This document shows positions 6,872 through 9,538 of a stretch of DNA of 9,538 nt, piece after piece. The position numbers and the translations under genes are program-made. Below the pieces are notes generated by a model. It saw nothing but the letters and a program-made list of their open reading frames with translations, did not search any database and was not told the DNA's origin. Source of the DNA: Nitrospirota bacterium (GTDB taxonomy: Bacteria; Nitrospirota; JAOUDF01); assembly GCA_029859385.1 (NCBI GenBank), contig JAOUDF010000096.1, positions 1-9,538 on the forward strand, given 5' to 3'. Within the stretch, counting starts at the first letter, position 1. Each line of letters begins with the position of its first letter.

Positions 6872-8083
6872 CTACAGTTCAAGCAGATTGCTCCCTTTGT
6901 GTTCCTGCGAATACCATACTGTCAGGTAATCCCGTATCTGCCGGGTTATGAGGAAGTTGTTCCGCACATATTCCCTGCCCATCGTCCCCATCCGTTCCGC
7001 CATCTCGGGGTAGTTGAGAAACTGCCGTATCCGGAATGCCGCCCCCTCAACCGAGTGGACAAGAAACCCGGTCAGGCCGTGAACGATCTGCAGCGGAATA
7101 CCGCCGACGGCACCGCCGATGACCGGCTTCCCCTTCCACATGGCCTCGGAAACGGTAAGCCCGAACCCTTCCTTGAGCGACTTCTGGAGCACCACCGTGG
7201 CAATGCGCTGGAGGGCGTTTATGTCCCTGTCACTGAAGGGTGGAAGCATGAGGATACGGATATCGGGGTCGTCGGATGCATACTCCTGCACCTCCTTCAG
7301 CACCGCTTCCCCCTCGGGGTCGTCGGTGGCGGGGCTCCCGGCAAGAACCAGCAGGCAGTCATTGTATTTCTTGACCATGCGGTAGGCCTGGATCACCCCT
7401 ATGGGGTCCTTGAACCGGTCGAAACGGGAAATCTGCAGGATGATCGGCCGGTCGGGAGGGAGATTGAACCGGACCCTCGTGTCATGTATCTCCTCGTCGC
7501 TCAGGTCCCGGTTCTTGTCGCTGAGAGGGTCGATGGAAGGTGGTATGATGAATTGGTCGATCCCCAGTGAACGGGTGAATTTCGCCACGGAGAAGATTGC
7601 GGCGTCATACTGGGTACAGTAGCGGGACAGGTTCTCAAATATCCCCTTGTAGGGACTGGCGACGTCGATATGACAGCGCCATATCCAGACACCCCGCTGC
7701 TTGAAGCCGATGAGGGGGGCGGGCTGCGGGTCATGTATCAGCACGGCATCAGCATCGAGGTTCAGTTTTTTGGCATTTCGCTTGTTCACCTCAAGGTGAT
7801 ACTCCCACATGTCGTCGTTTATCGTCTCCGGGCTCCCCTGGAGAGAATTGTGCAGCTTTTTGGTGATGTCGAAGAACCGGTCGTCCCCCTCAATGATATC
7901 CCATCGGGCATCGATTCCCAGCTCGACCATTATGGGGATCATCCGCTGGAGTATCTCGGCCACGCCGCCGCCGGCCTTGGTGGAATTTATATGGAGAAAG
8001 GACTTTCCCGCAAGGCGCTCTGCCAGTTTCCGGATGAAGAGCATGTCGCTGCCGGGTACAATGCCGGTATAGTTGGAAATCAC
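6872..8083 (-). CDS. treT: TreT-type trehalose synthase (GT4, trehalose glycosyltransferring synthase)
   Basis: This 403-residue GT-B protein matches the TreT family, which joins NDP-glucose and free glucose to trehalose in one reversible step. N-terminal features are FLHINSTKAGGGVAEIL (29-45), the DITKKLHNSLQG stretch (72-83), HDPQPAPL (117-124) and WRCHID (135-140). C-terminal donor-site features are ISRFDRFKDP (218-227; R220, K225) and QKSLKEGFGLTVSEAMWKGKP (300-320; E305, E313), followed by GGAVGGIPLQI (323-333). Characterised relatives are mostly from hyperthermophilic archaea and thermophilic bacteria. The start is GTG (8081-8083), placed by an unusually strong ribosome site at 8089-8098 inside the previous gene. 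It lies 2 bp after the DUF5752-like gene and 11 bp before otsA. A related trehalose phosphorylase or sucrose-synthase-like GT4 activity is a less likely alternative. Confidence 0.85.
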   Translation of the reverse strand: MISNYTGIVPGSDMLFIRKLAERLAGKSFLHINSTKAGGGVAEILQRMIPIMVELGIDARWDIIEGDDRFFDITKKLHNSLQGSPETINDDMWEYHLEVNKRNAKKLNLDADAVLIHDPQPAPLIGFKQRGVWIWRCHIDVASPYKGIFENLSRYCTQYDAAIFSVAKFTRSLGIDQFIIPPSIDPLSDKNRDLSDEEIHDTRVRFNLPPDRPIILQISRFDRFKDPIGVIQAYRMVKKYNDCLLVLAGSPATDDPEGEAVLKEVQEYASDDPDIRILMLPPFSDRDINALQRIATVVLQKSLKEGFGLTVSEAMWKGKPVIGGAVGGIPLQIVHGLTGFLVHSVEGAAFRIRQFLNYPEMAERMGTMGREYVRNNFLITRQIRDYLTVWYSQEHKGSNLLEL

Positions 8084-8085
8084 GG

Positions 8086-8748
8086 TCAGATCACCTCCAT
8101 CCCTTTTTTCACCTCGGCCTCCACTGCCTCGACCAGGTGCTCCCGTATCCCGTCAAGGTTGTGCATGAAGGGGTCTATCTTCCGTATCTTCTCCGCCAAT
8201 TCCTGACGCCCCGTATCAATAAACCACTTGGTGAAGTCATCAATTCTTCCACCCAGCCTGAGTCTCGCTTCGTAGAAGTGGTAATAGAGCGACGCGGCAT
8301 CAACAAACTTGACCGCGATAAGGAACTCTGCGAGGTTGCCCGCCTTGATCCCTACGGGCGCCACAAGAGTTACCGGCTCATTAAAGAAGAACTCATCACC
8401 CGGCATTGCCTCCCGGGGCTCGGGAAAGATCTCCAGATAACTGTCGATGACCCGCAGCAGCTCACTTCTGACGTCACCCAAAGTACCGCAGGCATAGGGG
8501 TCGATGTTTGACAGATGTTCCGACAGCGCCCGTTCTTCGAGACCTTCGCCGGCCCACTGGGCAAAATCATTGGTATATTCCGTGATGCGCCCCTTGAGAA
8601 AATACTGACAGGTGTGGTGAAAGATAGAACCGTCACTCACCATGGCAACACCATCGCGCAGTTCCCGCAGATTTCCCGCCTTACGGCCGGTTGATTTCAG
8701 AATGTTCACACATTCCCTGAACTCGAAGGGTGTCATTACGTCGCCCAT
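8086..8748 (-). CDS. DUF5752-like protein with two tandem helical repeats, function unknown
   Basis: This is a 220-residue soluble, acidic, mainly helical protein without signal peptide or membrane segment. It appears to belong to DUF5752, whose function I do not know. The protein is an internal duplication: residues about 21-104 and 133-215 share KAGNL (23-27, 135-139), S-[IL]-[FY]-x-H (41-45, 153-157), GRI followed by DFxxW (61-65, 171-175), LxExxxxIDP (to 82-84 and 191-193) and LxxxRxxL. The equivalent histidines are H45 and H157. It lies between the mechanosensitive channel and treT, overlapping the channel gene by 13 bp, so an accessory or regulatory role in solute metabolism is a guess from context only. 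The ATG at 8746-8748 has a GGAG site 5 bases upstream; a second ATG at 8733-8735 overlaps the channel's stop as TAATG and is an alternative start. Confidence 0.75.
   Translation of the reverse strand: MGDVMTPFEFRECVNILKSTGRKAGNLRELRDGVAMVSDGSIFHHTCQYFLKGRITEYTNDFAQWAGEGLEERALSEHLSNIDPYACGTLGDVRSELLRVIDSYLEIFPEPREAMPGDEFFFNEPVTLVAPVGIKAGNLAEFLIAVKFVDAASLYYHFYEARLRLGGRIDDFTKWFIDTGRQELAEKIRKIDPFMHNLDGIREHLVEAVEAEVKKGMEVI
8089..8098 (-). promoter_or_regulatory. treT: Extended ribosome binding site of treT inside the preceding gene
   Basis: The minus strand reads GGAGGTGATC, a 10-base perfect complement to the usual 16S rRNA 3' end. It overlaps the last codons (Glu-Val-Ile) of the DUF5752-like gene and leaves 5 bases before the GTG start of treT. 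It fixes the otherwise uncertain GTG start and predicts strong independent initiation. Confidence 0.75.
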
Positions 8749-9538
8749 TCCTTCTCCTCTCTGAGGTATACCGTGCGGTGCGGGAACGGAATCTCGATAC
8801 CTTCTTCCTTGAAGCGGCGGAATATACGCTTCCGCAGTTCATGCTGTGCATAGTACTGGTCAACGAATTCCTGTACCTGACAGATGAGGGTGAAGTCGAG
8901 GGAGCTGTCGCCGAATCCGGGAATAAACCGCACGAAAGGCTCCGGCTCCCCCAGCAGGCCGGGAATCTCTCCCACCGCCTTTTTCGCCACATCGACGAGA
9001 ACCTGCTCGACCCTCTCCGGATCGCAGGAATAGCTGACCCCCACGGAGATAAGCAGGGACATCCTCTTCTCCGGCATGTAGTAGTTGGTCAATATGCTTC
9101 CCGCCAGCGTCTTGTTGGGGACGATCACCATGTTGTTGGGGAGCATGCGCACCCTGGTCGTCCGCCAGCCGATGTCTTCCACATACCCTTCCTGTCCGCT
9201 CTCCAGTTTGACGAAATCGCCCACCCTGATCGGTTTCTCCACGAGGATATGGATTCCGGCAAAGAGGTTCGAGAGAGTGTCCTGCAGCGCCAGGGCCACC
9301 GCAAGGCCACCCACGCCCAGGGCCGTAATCAGTGGCGTGATGGATATGCCCAGGCTGCTGAGAAGAATAAGAAGCCCGACCACCAGGATAATCCCCTTCA
9401 GCAGGCCGTGGGCAAGGCCCGTAGTAGGGAGCGGGATTTCTGAACCTTCGGCATAATGCTGGAATACCTTCCCGGAGAGATTGGCGGCGGCCAGGGTCAC
9501 CGAGAAGATGATGAGGACGTAGAGCAGCTTGGTGATAT
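8736..9538 (-). CDS. MscS-type small-conductance mechanosensitive channel (N-terminus cut off)
   Basis: The frame stays open to the right edge, so the visible 266 codons are the C-terminal part of a larger inner-membrane protein. A hydrophobic segment (LIIFSVTLAA) runs off the edge, followed by a second helix (GIILVVGLLILLSSLGI). Next comes the pore helix TM3 with Gly/Ala packing, ALGVGGLAVALALQDTLSNLFAG, then the beta domain with VGDFVKLESGQEGYVEDIGWRTTRVR and the PNNMVIVPNK motif. The alpha/beta C-terminal domain ends in GIEIPFPHRTVYL. MscS channels open on membrane tension after hypoosmotic shock and release small solutes and ions. Leading an operon for trehalose and glucosylglycerate synthesis, it could vent the solutes made by the downstream enzymes. 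A GTG at 9500 opens the same frame but is an internal Val, not the start. The stop overlaps the DUF5752-like start by 13 bp. Confidence 0.92.
   Translation of the reverse strand, partial: ITKLLYVLIIFSVTLAAANLSGKVFQHYAEGSEIPLPTTGLAHGLLKGIILVVGLLILLSSLGISITPLITALGVGGLAVALALQDTLSNLFAGIHILVEKPIRVGDFVKLESGQEGYVEDIGWRTTRVRMLPNNMVIVPNKTLAGSILTNYYMPEKRMSLLISVGVSYSCDPERVEQVLVDVAKKAVGEIPGLLGEPEPFVRFIPGFGDSSLDFTLICQVQEFVDQYYAQHELRKRIFRRFKEEGIEIPFPHRTVYLREEKEWAT

Noticed and set aside
3823..7570. Long open plus-strand frames opposite gpgS, otsB, otsA and treT (for example 5787-6698 and 4720-5496)
   Set aside because: They lie antisense to genes with complete catalytic motifs. Their translations show no family signature and are rich in Arg, Pro and His, as expected of frames mirrored from GC-rich coding sequence.
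9498..9500. GTG at 9498-9500 as start of the mechanosensitive channel
   Set aside because: The frame continues upstream to the edge with hydrophobic residues of a membrane helix, and MscS proteins need further helices before it.

Overview
The window comes from a Gram-negative-type bacterial chromosome of moderately high GC. The mix of genes (a DUF2400/TIGR02757 protein, OtsAB beside a TreT-type trehalose synthase, a bacterial-type glucosyl-3-phosphoglycerate synthase) would fit a deltaproteobacterium, perhaps a Desulfuromonadales/Geobacter-like organism. That placement is an inference from gene content only; there is no rRNA or other strict marker. No tRNA, rRNA, CRISPR, insertion sequence or phage gene is visible.

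The right two thirds (3436-9538) is one tightly packed minus-strand operon. In transcription order it holds a MscS-type mechanosensitive channel (5' part beyond the window), a duplicated all-helical DUF5752-like protein of unknown function, a TreT-like trehalose glycosyltransferring synthase, OtsA, OtsB and a glucosyl-3-phosphoglycerate synthase (GpgS). Junctions are overlaps of 13 and 4 bp or gaps of 2, 11 and 12 bp, so co-transcription is very likely. The genes supply two routes to trehalose, the first step of glucosylglycerate synthesis and a pressure-relief channel: an osmotic-stress solute operon.

A single plus-strand gene (2565-3431) converges on gpgS with only 4 bp between the stop codons. 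It encodes a DUF2400/TIGR02757 protein that, read by eye, carries the Lys, LDTH and four-Cys signatures of the endonuclease III (HhH-GPD) DNA glycosylases.

The left part is a second minus-strand set. It starts at a good sigma70-type promoter (2508-2536) and runs through a 156-residue heme-copper-oxidase-I-like membrane protein and a CPA-type cation/proton antiporter to a HAD phosphatase of the mannosyl-3-phosphoglycerate phosphatase family, cut by the left edge. Two strong stem-loops lie in the two gaps of this set (1939-1973 and 612-647). No mannosyl-3-phosphoglycerate synthase is visible, so the phosphatase is most likely the GpgP partner of GpgS. If so, the glucosylglycerate pathway is split over two transcription units, with the phosphatase next to an ion antiporter. 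Together the window reads as an osmoadaptation locus: ion exchange, solute synthesis and solute release.
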